A stretch of DNA of 64,000 nucleotides from Martelella mediterranea (lineage in GTDB: Bacteria; Pseudomonadota; Alphaproteobacteria; Rhizobiales; Rhizobiaceae). Below, piece by piece: positions 25,101 to 35,421 of the stretch (the stretch's first letter is position 1; every line of letters begins with the position of its first letter). The notes below the pieces were generated by a model. That model was not told the origin of the DNA, searched no databases, and saw only the letters and a program-made list of their open reading frames with translations. The stretch lies in the NCBI RefSeq assembly GCF_021021415.1, contig NZ_JAINWJ010000007.1:180736-244735 (forward strand), read 5' to 3'. Both the position numbers and the translations under genes were made by a program.

Positions 25101-25958
25101 TCAGGGAAGGATACGGAAGGCCACCGCGGCGGCATCATCGCTAACCTTGTAGCGCGGGAATTTCTCGCCCTCCGGGTCGTCGACACGCTCGATCCGGCGC
25201 AAGCGCTCAAGTGGCGCCTCGAGCCCGTCGCGAAAGGCCGCGTCGATCAGGCCGGCGGGCGAAAACGCGTCGTAATTGTCGCAAAGGGCGGCAAAGCCAT
25301 CCGAGCACAGCAGGCCGCGCACCGGCGGCAGGAAGCTGCAGTCTTCCCTGACAACATGGTCCGCCGCCTCCGGCACGAGGCCAAGGGTGAAGACCTTGCC
25401 GTCCGGCGTGTTCTGGCGGGCGCGGCCGGCGCGCAGCATCGCCATGGTCTCGGCATCGCCGGCGATATCGGCAGCGCCCCGGAAGCCGCCGATGCGTTCG
25501 AGATGGGCGCGGGCGGCGGCGATTTCCTTCGCGCGATTGCCCTTCAGCGCAGTGGTTTCGAACACATGGCCGGCCGCGTCCTCAAGAAACAGCCTGCAAT
25601 CGCCGAGCCCATAGGTGACGAGGCGGTCGCCCTCGATCCTGAGCATCTGGAAGGCGGCGGCGGGCCACATATGGCGCGGAAGGTCATCCGTGCCGGCGGC
25701 GGCGTGATAGAGGTCACGCGCCGAGGCGTTGATCGCGGCGACGGTCTCGGCAACGGGTCGATCTCCTGCGTCAGCGAACATCCGCGCCGCATGGGCCGCA
25801 AGCCAGGCGGCGTCGCCCTCGGCCATCACCTCCCGCTCGCCGATGCCGGTCGCGCCGTCGATGACGAACACCGCATTTTCGTTCCAGCCATAGCGGTCGT
25901 CGCTCGCCCCGCCGGGCTTGCCGGGATCGGTGATGTCGGCGACGATCTCGAGCTTCAT
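25101..25958 (-). CDS. PP2C-like protein phosphatase
   Basis: 285 residues. The metal-binding acidic motifs of PPM/PP2C phosphatases can be seen: FVIDGATG near residue 35, LLCSDGFAAL in the C-terminal half and KVSDDAAAVAF at the end. It would remove phosphate from serine or threonine residues in the cytoplasm; the target is unknown and no kinase gene is nearby. Its start overlaps the nadD stop by four bases. It is an unusual passenger in the nadD-rsfS interval. Confidence 0.72.
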   Translation of the reverse strand: MKLEIVADITDPGKPGGASDDRYGWNENAVFVIDGATGIGEREVMAEGDAAWLAAHAARMFADAGDRPVAETVAAINASARDLYHAAAGTDDLPRHMWPAAAFQMLRIEGDRLVTYGLGDCRLFLEDAAGHVFETTALKGNRAKEIAAARAHLERIGGFRGAADIAGDAETMAMLRAGRARQNTPDGKVFTLGLVPEAADHVVREDCSFLPPVRGLLCSDGFAALCDNYDAFSPAGLIDAAFRDGLEAPLERLRRIERVDDPEGEKFPRYKVSDDAAAVAFRILP

Positions 25959-26542
25959 CTTTTGCTTTCCTGTCTGAGTGCGGTCGAGGAGATGGCGGAG
26001 CGCGGGCCGTGGATGAAGGTCCAGGCCGGCGGCCTCATCCGCGGCAGCGCTCTGGCCGCGCGTTCGGGAACCCGGGCCCTGTCGAGCGCGCGCGCCGCCT
26101 TGGAGGAAAGATAGGTCAGCGTCGCGCCGGGTCGGTCGATGACGGCGATCGGCACGGTCGCCGCAATCCGCCGCCATTCCTGCCAGCGGTGGAAATCGCC
26201 GAGATTGTCGGCGCCCATGATCCACACGAAGTGCACCGCCGGGTTGCGGCGGATGATGTGGCGGATGGTGCGGGCGGTATAGGCCGTGCCGAGCGTCTTT
26301 TCGATCGCCGTCACCCGGATGCGCGGATCGCCGGCCATGGCGTCCGAAAGCGCCAGCCGCTCGGCAAGCGGGGCAAGACCATTGCCGCTTTTCAGCGGAT
26401 TGCCGGGCGTGACCAGCCACCAGAGCTGGTCGAGCCCGAGCCGCTGGAGCGCAAGTTTCGCCACCAGAAGATGGCCCTCATGCGGCGGATTGAACGAGCC
26501 GCCGAACAGCCCGACCGTCATGCCGGGCTGAAGATGCGGCAT
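25955..26542 (-). CDS. nadD: Nicotinate-nucleotide adenylyltransferase
   Basis: 195 residues. It converts nicotinate mononucleotide and ATP to deamido-NAD. The nucleotidyl-transferase motif GLFGGSFNPPHEGH (11-24) and the C-terminal AISSTALR (ISSTxxR) are clear, with FVWIMGADNLGDFHRW in between. The ATG at 26542 is the natural start, although the frame is open further back into proA. No strong ribosome site is visible. Confidence 0.94.
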   Translation of the reverse strand: MPHLQPGMTVGLFGGSFNPPHEGHLLVAKLALQRLGLDQLWWLVTPGNPLKSGNGLAPLAERLALSDAMAGDPRIRVTAIEKTLGTAYTARTIRHIIRRNPAVHFVWIMGADNLGDFHRWQEWRRIAATVPIAVIDRPGATLTYLSSKAARALDRARVPERAARALPRMRPPAWTFIHGPRSAISSTALRQESKR

Positions 26543-26576
26543 GACGAGGTGGCGGCGCGCGATCTCCGTCAAGCCG

Positions 26577-27851
26577 TCAGGCCCGCGTCTGGCCGCTGCC
26601 GCGCACCAGATATTTGAACGAGGTGAGTTGCTCGACGCCGACCGGCCCGCGCGCATGCATCTTGCCGGTGGCAATGCCGATCTCGGCCCCCATGCCGAAC
26701 TCGCCGCCATCGGCAAACTGGGTCGAGGCGTTGTGCAGCAGGATCGCGGAATCGATCTCGTTGAAGAAGCGGGCGACCACCTCCGGATCCTCGGCGATCA
26801 CCGCCTCGGTGTGGTGCGAGGAATATTTTCCTATGTGGTCGATCGCGCCTGAAATGCCGTCGACCAGTTTTACCGTGATGATCGCGTCGAGATATTCCGT
26901 TGTCCAGTCGTCTTCGCTCGCCTCATCGCGGCCCCGGGCATAGTCGATCATGTCGTGGTCGACGCGCACCAGGCAGCCTTTGGCTTCCAGCGCCTCGATC
27001 AGCGGGGTCGCAAACTTATCGGCAGCCGCGCGGTCGATCAGCAGCGTCTCGGCGGCGCCGCAAATGCCGGTGCGGCGCATCTTGGCGTTGACGACGATGT
27101 CGCGCGCCATGTCGAGATCGGCGGATTTGTCGACATAGATATGGCAGAGCCCTTCCAGATGGGCGAAGACCGGCACGCGCGCCTCCGACTGCACCCGCGC
27201 GACGAGGCTCTTGCCGCCGCGCGGCACGATCACGTCGATATTGCCGGAAAGGCCGGCGAGCATTTCGCCGACGGCGGCGCGGTCGGTGGTCGGCACGATC
27301 TGGATCGCGTCTTCCGGCAGACCGGCCTTTTTCAGGCCGGCGGCAAGCGCGTCATGGATCGCGCCGGAGGACTGCGCCGAATCCGATCCGCCGCGCAGGA
27401 TCACGGCGTTTCCGGCCTTCAGGCACAGCGCGCCGGCATCCGCCGTCACGTTCGGGCGGCTTTCATAGATCACGCCGATAACGCCGAGCGGCGTGCGCAC
27501 CCGTTCGATCTTCAGCCCGTTGGGCCGCTCCCATGCGGCGATGACGTCGCCGACCGGGTCATCGAGCGCGGCAATCGCGCGGATGCCGTCGGCCATCGCC
27601 TTGATACGCTCCGCGTTCAGTTCCAGCCGGTCGATGAACGAGCCGGCCACGCCGTTTTCCTTCGCCCGGGCAACGTCTTGCCGGTTGGCCGCAAGAATGG
27701 CGTCGCTGTTCGCCTCGATCGCATCGGCCATGGCGGTAAGCGCCGCGTTCTTGGTTTCCGTTGGCGCGATCGCCAGCGCGCCTGCTGCCTTGCGGGCGCG
27801 GCGGCCGAGCTCGGCCATGGCGGTCTTTACATCCTGAACCTGATCAAGCAT
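26577..27851 (-). CDS. proA: Gamma-glutamyl phosphate reductase
   Basis: 424 residues. Second step of proline synthesis: it reduces glutamyl-5-phosphate to the semialdehyde with NADPH. Visible landmarks include [22 protein letters not shown] and the catalytic cysteine in [14 protein letters not shown]. Its start overlaps the proB stop by eight bases, so the two enzymes are translated together. Confidence 0.96.
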   Translation of the reverse strand: MLDQVQDVKTAMAELGRRARKAAGALAIAPTETKNAALTAMADAIEANSDAILAANRQDVARAKENGVAGSFIDRLELNAERIKAMADGIRAIAALDDPVGDVIAAWERPNGLKIERVRTPLGVIGVIYESRPNVTADAGALCLKAGNAVILRGGSDSAQSSGAIHDALAAGLKKAGLPEDAIQIVPTTDRAAVGEMLAGLSGNIDVIVPRGGKSLVARVQSEARVPVFAHLEGLCHIYVDKSADLDMARDIVVNAKMRRTGICGAAETLLIDRAAADKFATPLIEALEAKGCLVRVDHDMIDYARGRDEASEDDWTTEYLDAIITVKLVDGISGAIDHIGKYSSHHTEAVIAEDPEVVARFFNEIDSAILLHNASTQFADGGEFGMGAEIGIATGKMHARGPVGVEQLTSFKYLVRGSGQTRA

Positions 27852-28989
27852 GGGCTGATCCCTCCCGTTTTACGGCTGACATCACGAGATCGTCGCGATG
27901 AACCATCGCGGCGCGGGCGGGATAGCCCAGGATCGCCTCGATGCCGGCGGTCTTCTTGCCTGCGATCATCCGGGCCTCGTCGCTGTCGTAACCTGAAAGC
28001 CCGCGGGCGATTTCGCCGCCCTTCGCGTTGACGATGGCAACAGTGTCGCCGCGCGAGAAATGCCCGTCAACCGCCGTGACGCCGGCGGCAAGCAGGCTGT
28101 TGCCGCGCTTCAGCGCCGCGACCGCGCCGTCATCGATATGGATCGTGCCGGCGGGCAGAAGCTGGCCGGCGATCCAGGTCTTGCGGGCGCTGACCGGCGC
28201 GCGCGAGGCATGGAAGATCGAATGTCGCGCGCCCTCGGTGATGGCCTTCAGCGGATGATCGATCTTGCCCGACGCGATGATCATGGCGCAGCCGGAGGCG
28301 GTCGCGATCTTGCCGGCCTCGATCTTGGTGCGCATGCCGCCGCGCGACAGCTCGGAGGCAGCGCCGCCGGCCATCGCCTCGATATCCGACGTGATCGCCG
28401 GAATTTCGGCAAGGAAGCGGGCATCGGGGTCGAGATGCGGCGGCGCGGTGTAAAGCCCGTCGATATCGGACAGCAGCACCAGCAGGTCGGCGCCGATCAT
28501 GGTCGCCACGCGGGCCGCCAGCCGGTCATTGTCGCCGTAGCGGATCTCGGAAGTGGCAATCGTGTCGTTCTCGTTGATGATCGGCACGGCGCCGACCTTC
28601 AGCAATTGCCGCAGCGTTGCGCGGGCGTTGAGATATTGCCGCCGCTCCTCGGTGTTCTGCAGCGTCAGCAGGATCTGCCCGGCAATGATGTCATGCGCCT
28701 TCAGGCTGGCGGTCCAGGCGCCAGCAAGCCCGATCTGGCCGATGGCGGCTGCGGCCTGAGCCTCTTCCAGCCTGAGCGCGCCGGCGGGCGTGCCGAGCAC
28801 GGTGCGCCCGAGCGCGATAGCGCCCGAGGAAACCACGAGCACCTCGACGCCGGCCGCCCTGAGGCCGGCGATATCGGCGGAGAGATTTTCAAGCCAGCCG
28901 CGCTTCAGGCCCGTCCGGCCATCCACCAGCAGCGCCGAGCCGATCTTGATGACGATGCGGCGATAATGGGCAAGCGAACGCCCGCTCAT
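27844..28989 (-). CDS. proB: Glutamate 5-kinase with PUA domain
   Basis: 381 residues. An amino-acid kinase domain ([43 protein letters not shown]) is followed by a PUA domain from about 285. It makes glutamyl-5-phosphate, the committed step of proline synthesis, and is normally inhibited by proline. It begins two bases before the obgE coding end. Confidence 0.96.
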   Translation of the reverse strand: MSGRSLAHYRRIVIKIGSALLVDGRTGLKRGWLENLSADIAGLRAAGVEVLVVSSGAIALGRTVLGTPAGALRLEEAQAAAAIGQIGLAGAWTASLKAHDIIAGQILLTLQNTEERRQYLNARATLRQLLKVGAVPIINENDTIATSEIRYGDNDRLAARVATMIGADLLVLLSDIDGLYTAPPHLDPDARFLAEIPAITSDIEAMAGGAASELSRGGMRTKIEAGKIATASGCAMIIASGKIDHPLKAITEGARHSIFHASRAPVSARKTWIAGQLLPAGTIHIDDGAVAALKRGNSLLAAGVTAVDGHFSRGDTVAIVNAKGGEIARGLSGYDSDEARMIAGKKTAGIEAILGYPARAAMVHRDDLVMSAVKREGSAHA

Positions 28990-28990
28990 G

Positions 28991-30061
<1,071 letters not shown>

Positions 30062-30166
30062 TCAGTTCGAGTGTCCGCCGCATCGATATAGGCCATGCGG
30101 GCGAAGGTCAAAGACTATCGTGAATTTCGGCATACCGCCGGGCCGCACTGGCGGCCCGGCAGATGA

Positions 30167-30721
30167 TCAGAACCGGTATGGCGTGAACAGCGCCGGCGTC
30201 AGCGCGGTGGTGATCTCCTGGGTCATCCTTCCGCGGCTGACCGACCAGATTTCGCGCTGGCCGGTGATCTTGGAGCCGAGACGCTGCAGCACCTTGAGCG
30301 AGGCCGGGTTGTCGGAGAACGCGCCGGAATGAAGCGTCGCGCCGGTGGCTTCGAAAAACCGCTCCGCAAGCCCCGACACCGCCTCGCTCATGAAGCCGCG
30401 TCCCCAATAGTACCGCCCCAGCCAGTAGCCGAGGTGATAGCCGCCCTGCCGCCGCTCGATCGAGACGAGCCCGATCGCGACGCCATCGCCCGGCTGGGTG
30501 ATCGCCGCGGGCCAGTTGTCGTCGCAGCCGACATGGCTCAGCCACTCGACCGCGTCTTCCAGCGTATAGGGGGATGGCACGCGGGCGAGCATCCGGGTGA
30601 TATCCGGATCGGCCAGCAGGCCTGCGATCCGTTCGGCATCCGCCGCGCGGACCGGCCGCAATCTCAGCCGCTGCGTCTCGATGACGGGGCAGGCGCCGAG
30701 CATCTCGGCCGCCGCGCTCAT
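30167..30721 (-). CDS. GNAT acetyltransferase, RimJ/RimL type
   Basis: 184 residues. N-terminal ETQRLRLRPVRAADAERIAGL and the acetyl-CoA segment YWGRGFMSEAVSGL are typical of RimJ/RimL-like GNAT enzymes. The target amine is unknown. Its start overlaps the stop of a second acetyltransferase by four bases. Two adjacent GNAT genes between rpmA and obgE are common in rhizobia. Confidence 0.88.
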   Translation of the reverse strand: MSAAAEMLGACPVIETQRLRLRPVRAADAERIAGLLADPDITRMLARVPSPYTLEDAVEWLSHVGCDDNWPAAITQPGDGVAIGLVSIERRQGGYHLGYWLGRYYWGRGFMSEAVSGLAERFFEATGATLHSGAFSDNPASLKVLQRLGSKITGQREIWSVSRGRMTQEITTALTPALFTPYRF

Positions 30722-31356
30722 CGCTGGCCTCCCCAGCTCTTCAGCGACATCCAGTTGCGCCGGTCGAGACGGTACCATTCGACCGAGACCGAACTGCCGA
30801 CCGCCAGCGACTGCACCATGCCGGGGCCCTGAAACTGGAAGCCGCACTTGTGCAGCACCCGCCGCGACTGTTCGTTGACGACCCGGCAGCGGGCGTCGAT
30901 GTGGTCGACCTCGTTGCGCGTGCGGAAGATCATGTCGATCAGCACCTGGACGGCTTCGGTGGTATAGCCATGGCCCCAATAGGGCTCGCCCAGCCAGTAG
31001 CCGATCTCGACGATATCCTCCTCATACGGGATGTTCTCGATCCCGCAGCAACCGAGGAATGCGCCGTTATCCGCTTTGGTGATGGCATAGACGCAATTGC
31101 CGATCGCGCCCTCTTTGGTTCGCTCCACGAAATTGGCGGCATCTGTTGCAGTGTAGGGATGCGGCATGCGCGACACCATGGTCGCGATTTTTTCGTTGTT
31201 GGCGAGATGGGCAATGGCGTCAATGTCATCTTCGTGCGGGGCCCGCAAAACGAGCCTTTGCGAAAGAAGAACGGGGCAATCCCGCCTTTGTTGATCGGGC
31301 CTCAGCCGCTCTCTGGAAAGCCGGGATTGGCTCTCCCTTTGTAGATCCCTTTGCAT
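30718..31356 (-). CDS. GNAT acetyltransferase, RimJ/RimL type
   Basis: 212 residues. Core motifs: SQRLVLRAPHEDDIDAIAHL near residue 33-52 and the CoA-binding GEPYWGHGYTTEAVQVLI. The N-terminal 30 residues are arginine-rich and probably disordered. I take the ATG at 31356 because AGGAGAGGACC lies just upstream; 24 more codons are open. Paralogous to the next gene, with a similar unknown substrate. Confidence 0.87.
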   Translation of the reverse strand: MQRDLQRESQSRLSRERLRPDQQRRDCPVLLSQRLVLRAPHEDDIDAIAHLANNEKIATMVSRMPHPYTATDAANFVERTKEGAIGNCVYAITKADNGAFLGCCGIENIPYEEDIVEIGYWLGEPYWGHGYTTEAVQVLIDMIFRTRNEVDHIDARCRVVNEQSRRVLHKCGFQFQGPGMVQSLAVGSSVSVEWYRLDRRNWMSLKSWGGQR

Positions 31357-31500
31357 TGTCAGGTCCTCTCCTGGTTTGAAACGAAAGAAGGGAAGATGGT
31401 GGCGTCCCATCTTCCCTTCTCTTTTCAAAATCCAGGTCCGGTAACCTGAAAATCTAAGCCGGGTCGATGAGACGCCGGCTGTTTTTAAGCGGTTCCGGCT

Positions 31501-31773
31501 TTATTCCGCTGCTTCTGCCTGTTTCGGGGCCACGGACACATACATGCGGCCATTGGCGCGCGCGCGGAATGTCACGTTGCCTTCAATCTTCGCAAAAATG
31601 GTATGGTCCTTGCCCATGCCGACATTGTCGCCGGGGTGCCACTTGGTGCCGCGCTGACGAATGATGATGTTGCCCGGAATGACGTTCTCGCCACCGAACT
31701 TCTTCACGCCAAGGCGCTTGGATTCAGAATCGCGACCGTTGCGCGAGGAACCGCCAGCTTTTTTGTGTGCCAT
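31501..31773 (-). CDS. rpmA: 50S ribosomal protein L27
   Basis: 90 residues starting [16 protein letters not shown], with the conserved [20 protein letters not shown] and [17 protein letters not shown]27 reaches the peptidyl-transfer centre with its N terminus. It follows rplU by 39 bases and is surely co-transcribed with it. Confidence 0.98.
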   Translation of the reverse strand: MAHKKAGGSSRNGRDSESKRLGVKKFGGENVIPGNIIIRQRGTKWHPGDNVGMGKDHTIFAKIEGNVTFRARANGRMYVSVAPKQAEAAE

Positions 31774-31812
31774 TGGAGTTCTCCTTTAAACCTTCGAAAT
31801 CTGCTTTATCGA

Positions 31813-32124
31813 TCAGCCGGCGACGATGTCGGTGATCTTGACGACCGTGTGATGCTGGCGATGGCCGCGAGAACGCTTGGAGTTCTGGCGACGACGCTTC
31901 TTGAAGGCGATGACCTTCCGGGCGCGGGTCTGCTCGACAACTTCCGCCTTGACGAGCGCGCCCTTGACGAAGGGAGCGCCGATCGTGGCATCGGCGCCTT
32001 CGCCGACCATCAGCACTTCAAATTCAATCTTCGCGCCGGCATCACCATCGAGCTTTTCGATGGTGATCACATCCTCGGCGTTGACGCGGTACTGTTTACC
32101 GCCGGTCTTGATGACTGCGAACAT
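31813..32124 (-). CDS. rplU: 50S ribosomal protein L21
   Basis: 103 residues starting [18 protein letters not shown], with [20 protein letters not shown] near the end. It binds 23S rRNA early in 50S assembly. The ATG at 32124 gives the family-standard start. It is the first gene of the rplU-rpmA operon and has a 180-base leader. Confidence 0.98.
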   Translation of the reverse strand: MFAVIKTGGKQYRVNAEDVITIEKLDGDAGAKIEFEVLMVGEGADATIGAPFVKGALVKAEVVEQTRARKVIAFKKRRRQNSKRSRGHRQHHTVVKITDIVAG

Positions 32125-32306
32125 ATTTTGACCTTTCATGTTCTCGCCCGGTTCTGTCACCCTCACGAATGATGACCGTCTTTTTGTCAGTCTGGTTAAA
32201 GCAGGGATTTCAAAGAGAAATTCTTTTCAAAACCCGGTCTGCCGGTGAAATGCGGGACAAGCCCGCAACAATGCGTGCGCCAAAAGGACACACGCGTCCG
32301 GAAGCG

Positions 32307-32335
32307 TGCATACGCGAGCCGCGCGCTGAAGTCAA
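32307..32335 (-). promoter_or_regulatory. Promoter of rplU-rpmA
   Basis: On the - strand TTGACT (32335-32330), a 17-base spacer and TATGCA (32312-32307) lie about 180 bases before rplU. This is a good fit to the housekeeping consensus. Confidence 0.55.
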
Positions 32336-32518
32336 TAAACTCGGGCGCAAACCGCGCATTTTCGCGCCGGCAAATTTGCCGTTCCGTCCATGGGCTCCAG
32401 CGGATGCGACGCGCAAGGAAGACCGCGCGCCGCATCCGCGATCACGCGCCGGGCTTTCGGCGCGGATGCCCGGCGTCCCGCCCTGGCCCAAACATCAAAA
32501 AAACCATCGCGTTCACTC

Positions 32519-32547
32519 TTGCAAGACAAGCCTTTGCCCGCTAAGAG
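32519..32547 (+). promoter_or_regulatory. Candidate promoter of tRNA-Ser
   Basis: TTGCAA (32519-32524), 17 bases, TAAGAG (32542-32547), about 37 bases before the mature tRNA 5' end. The spacing is right; the -10 is a weak match. Confidence 0.4.
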
Positions 32548-32583
32548 ACACCCCGCGTTCAAACGCAGACCACGGCACTTTAT

Positions 32584-32673
<90 letters not shown>

Positions 32674-32995
32674 TAAAAAACCATTTAAATTCAGATACTT
32701 ATTTACATTGCAACGCCAGCCTCAGTTTGTGCGGTTGCTCGATGCCTGTGTGGGAATGATCGAGGGCCACGCTCACGGCACTTTCCTGTCGCCGAGGGCG
32801 TGTCGGCATCTCCCGGCGGCGGGGAAACATCGCGAGACTTTCAGCAGCGAAATTCCCCTAACACAATGATACTTAAAGAAGTTCCATGAATCGGGCGGAA
32901 AACAACACGATCGATCTGAATTGACTCTTTACAGCCTCCCATAAAACGGCAATGATCCAATTGGTATTCTAATGGTATTGTTGAAGGGCTGATTT
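32674..32995. other. Intergenic region before the amino-sugar operon
   Basis: 322 bases without a convincing gene. The last 70 bases hold a possible -35 (TTGACT at 32921-32926) and a direct repeat that may be an operator. The middle part shows no clear signal. Confidence 0.45.
32959..32979 (+). promoter_or_regulatory. Direct-repeat operator candidate before the amino-sugar operon
   Basis: AATTGGTATT (32959-32968) and TAATGGTATT (32970-32979) are near-identical 10-base repeats spaced 11 bases, about one helical turn, ending 16 bases before the TTG start. GntR/NanR-type regulators use repeats containing GGTAT, so such a protein is a reasonable guess; no regulator gene is present here. Confidence 0.45.
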
Positions 32996-34054
32996 TTGGC
33001 GCGTCTATCACTCAAGGGTATCGTCAAGCGCTTCAAGGAAACGGAAGTGCTGCACGGGATCGATCTGGAGATCGGAGATCGTGAACTCATCATCTTTGTC
33101 GGACCATCCGGCTGCGGAAAATCGACGCTGCTGCGGCTGATCGCGGGTCTCGATCCGATTACCGGCGGCACGCTTTCGATCAATGGCAAGGTCATGAATG
33201 ACGTGGCGCCCTCGAAGCGCGGGGCCGCCATGGTGTTTCAATCCTATGCGCTTTATCCGCATATGGATGTCTATGAGAACATGGCGTTCGGCGCACGGCT
33301 GATGGGGCTTTCGAAGGATGAGATCAGCGCCCGCATTGCCGAAGTGACCCGGATGCTGAGGCTTGAGGACTATCTGAAACGCAAGCCGCGCCAGCTTTCC
33401 GGCGGGCAGCGCCAGCGCGTGGCCATTGCCCGCGCCATGGTGCGCAAGCCTGACGTTTTTCTGCTCGATGAACCGCTTTCGAATCTCGATGCTGCCCTTC
33501 GCGCCGACGTGCGCCTCGAGATTGCGCGCCTGCACCGCGATATCGGCGGCACGATGATCTATGTGACCCATGACCAGGTCGAGGCGATGACGCTGGCCGA
33601 CCGGATCGTGGTGATGAACAATGGCTATATCGAACAGGTCGGCAGCCCCCGCGAACTGTTCGAAACGCCCGCCAACACCTTTGTGGCGACGTTCATCGGC
33701 TCGCCGAAGATGTCGCTTCTCGATGTCGACAGCACAGCGGGGGAACTTGCAATAGCGGGCACCGGCGCGATTCGGCCCCCGGCCGGCATCGCCGAGGGCG
33801 CGCTTACCATCGGCGCACGCCCGGACGGTCTTTCCGTCGTGGCGGGGCATGCCGATGAAGGCTTTGCCGGCTCGGTGATCTACACCGAATATCTCGGCGA
33901 CGACTCATATGTTTACGTTCGGCTGACAAGCGGCGAGCAGGTCACCATCAGGGTGCCGCCAACCGTCTTCTTCGATGCCGACGACGACGTCACCGTGCAG
34001 GCGCAGGCAGATGCGCTTCACGTCTTTGACAGGGCGAGCGGCCAGCGTGTTTGA
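32996..34054 (+). CDS. Sugar ABC transporter ATP-binding protein (UgpC/MsmX type), TTG start
   Basis: 352 residues. Walker A GPSGCGKS at 36-43, signature LSGGQ at 134-138, Walker B FLLDEP at 155-160, H-loop VTHDQVEAM, and a TOBE domain from about 235. The frame starts with TTG (MARLSLKGIVKRF); GAAGGG lies 7-12 bases upstream and no ATG fits better. It is the first gene of an importer operon that ends in an epimerase and a kinase. Confidence 0.92.
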   Translation: MARLSLKGIVKRFKETEVLHGIDLEIGDRELIIFVGPSGCGKSTLLRLIAGLDPITGGTLSINGKVMNDVAPSKRGAAMVFQSYALYPHMDVYENMAFGARLMGLSKDEISARIAEVTRMLRLEDYLKRKPRQLSGGQRQRVAIARAMVRKPDVFLLDEPLSNLDAALRADVRLEIARLHRDIGGTMIYVTHDQVEAMTLADRIVVMNNGYIEQVGSPRELFETPANTFVATFIGSPKMSLLDVDSTAGELAIAGTGAIRPPAGIAEGALTIGARPDGLSVVAGHADEGFAGSVIYTEYLGDDSYVYVRLTSGEQVTIRVPPTVFFDADDDVTVQAQADALHVFDRASGQRV

Positions 34055-34113
34055 TAACGACTTTACCGCTTGTCATCGATAATTCAGGGGAACGGAACAA
34101 AAGGAGCAATCTG

Positions 34114-35355
34114 ATGACACCCTTTGCCAAGACTTTTCTGGTGGCCACGGCCGTCGCCGGCATGGCCGCACCGGCTTTCGCCGAAGACATTTCCTTCTGG
34201 GGCTGGCGCGTGGAGGACGTGCCGCAATATGAAGAGTTCATCGAGACCTTCGAGGCGGAAAACCCCGACATCAACGTCAATCTCAGAATGATTGAAGCCG
34301 TCAATTACGGCACCATCCTGTCGACCGCGCTTGCGGGCGAGGCCGGTCCCGACGCGATGATGGTGCGCGCCTACGGCTCCTTCGAGAGCGTGGCATCCGG
34401 CGGCTATCTCATGCCGCTTTCGGAAGAAAACGTGCCGGCGCTGAAGGATTTCCCGGCCGATGCCCTGAAGGCGGAAACCCTGCGCGCGGACAACACCATC
34501 TACGCCATTCCCTTCGCCTCGCAGACGATGATGGTGCTCTACAACAAGGATGTGTTCAGCGAGCTTGGTCTTGAGCCGCCGAAGACCTGGGACGATATGA
34601 AAGCGGCCGCCGAAGCGCTTCAGGAAGCCGGTCTCTACGCCTTTGCCAATGGCACGGCGGACGCATGGCAGAACGAAGTCATCACCTTCGGCCTCGGTTC
34701 ATCGACCATGGGCAAGGCCTTTTACGAGGATGTGATGAGCGGCGATGCCGATTTCACCGATCCGCGCTTCGTCGATGCGCTGACCCGCATCAAGGATATG
34801 AGCCAGTATTTCCCCGACGGCTTCATCGGCCTCGATTACGCCTCTTCGCAGCAGCTGTTTGCGACAGGCATGGCCGGCATGTTCGTCGGCGGATCCTATG
34901 AGATCGCCGCCATGAAGGGCATGAATCCTGATATCAATATCGGCGCCATTCCCGCCCCCGTGGTCAACGAAGGCAACGAAGGCCTTGTCGCCGTGTTCTA
35001 TGACGGCGGCTATGCCGGCAATGCGGCCACCGAGCACAAGGATGCGGTGCTGAAGTTCCTGAACTTCCTCGCCTCGAAGGAATTCGGCCAGGCCTTTGCC
35101 AACGAGCTCTCCAACATCTCGCCGATCCCGGGCGTCACCTTCGACAACCCGGATCTTGAGGCCGTTGCCGAACTGAACAAGACTTCGATGCCTTACATGA
35201 TGCTGGTGAATTTCCGCTTCGACCAGCCTTCGGGCTCGACGCTGGTTCAGGAAAACGTCCAGAAGATGATGGCCGGCGAGGCAACGCCTGAAGAGGTCGG
35301 TGCAACCGTGACCGAGGGCCTGTCAAAATACTACGAGCCCTTCCAGAACAACTGA
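34114..35355 (+). CDS. Extracellular sugar-binding protein (family 1) of the amino-sugar operon
   Basis: 413 residues with a 23-residue signal peptide (MTPFAKTFLVATAVAGMAAP then AFA). The mature protein starts EDISFWGWRVEDVPQYEEF. Family 1 features include YAIPFASQTMMVLYNKDVF in the hinge. AAAGGAGC precedes the ATG, so I place the start at 34114 although 21 codons are open upstream. The cargo is probably an N-acetylated amino sugar or a sugar containing it, judged by the downstream enzymes. Confidence 0.92.
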   Translation: MTPFAKTFLVATAVAGMAAPAFAEDISFWGWRVEDVPQYEEFIETFEAENPDINVNLRMIEAVNYGTILSTALAGEAGPDAMMVRAYGSFESVASGGYLMPLSEENVPALKDFPADALKAETLRADNTIYAIPFASQTMMVLYNKDVFSELGLEPPKTWDDMKAAAEALQEAGLYAFANGTADAWQNEVITFGLGSSTMGKAFYEDVMSGDADFTDPRFVDALTRIKDMSQYFPDGFIGLDYASSQQLFATGMAGMFVGGSYEIAAMKGMNPDINIGAIPAPVVNEGNEGLVAVFYDGGYAGNAATEHKDAVLKFLNFLASKEFGQAFANELSNISPIPGVTFDNPDLEAVAELNKTSMPYMMLVNFRFDQPSGSTLVQENVQKMMAGEATPEEVGATVTEGLSKYYEPFQNN

Positions 35356-35370
35356 TTTCTCGACGTTTGG

Positions 35371-35394
35371 GAGCCGGCCTTTTGAGGCCGGCTC
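35371..35394 (+). promoter_or_regulatory. Intercistronic hairpin after the second binding-protein gene
   Basis: GAGCCGGCC-TTTTGA-GGCCGGCTC, a perfect 9-base stem 15 bases after the stop, with no T-run. It matches the position and design of the hairpin at 8602-8627 and probably sets the binding-protein to permease ratio. Confidence 0.6.
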
Positions 35395-35421
35395 GCTCTG
35401 ATCAAGACGGAAGCGAATGCA

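Larger units (their letters stand above)
32125..32583. other. Long leader and promoter gap between rplU and tRNA-Ser
   Basis: No gene is visible in these 459 bases. On the - strand they contain the probable rplU promoter and its leader, including a small hairpin (TGCGGG-ACAAG-CCCGCA at 32251-32267) that could take part in autoregulation. On the + strand they hold a possible promoter for the tRNA. Confidence 0.5.

Noticed and set aside
32125..32335. A riboswitch before rplU
   Set aside because: Only one small hairpin is seen; no known aptamer pattern. A ribosomal-protein leader is more likely but unproven.
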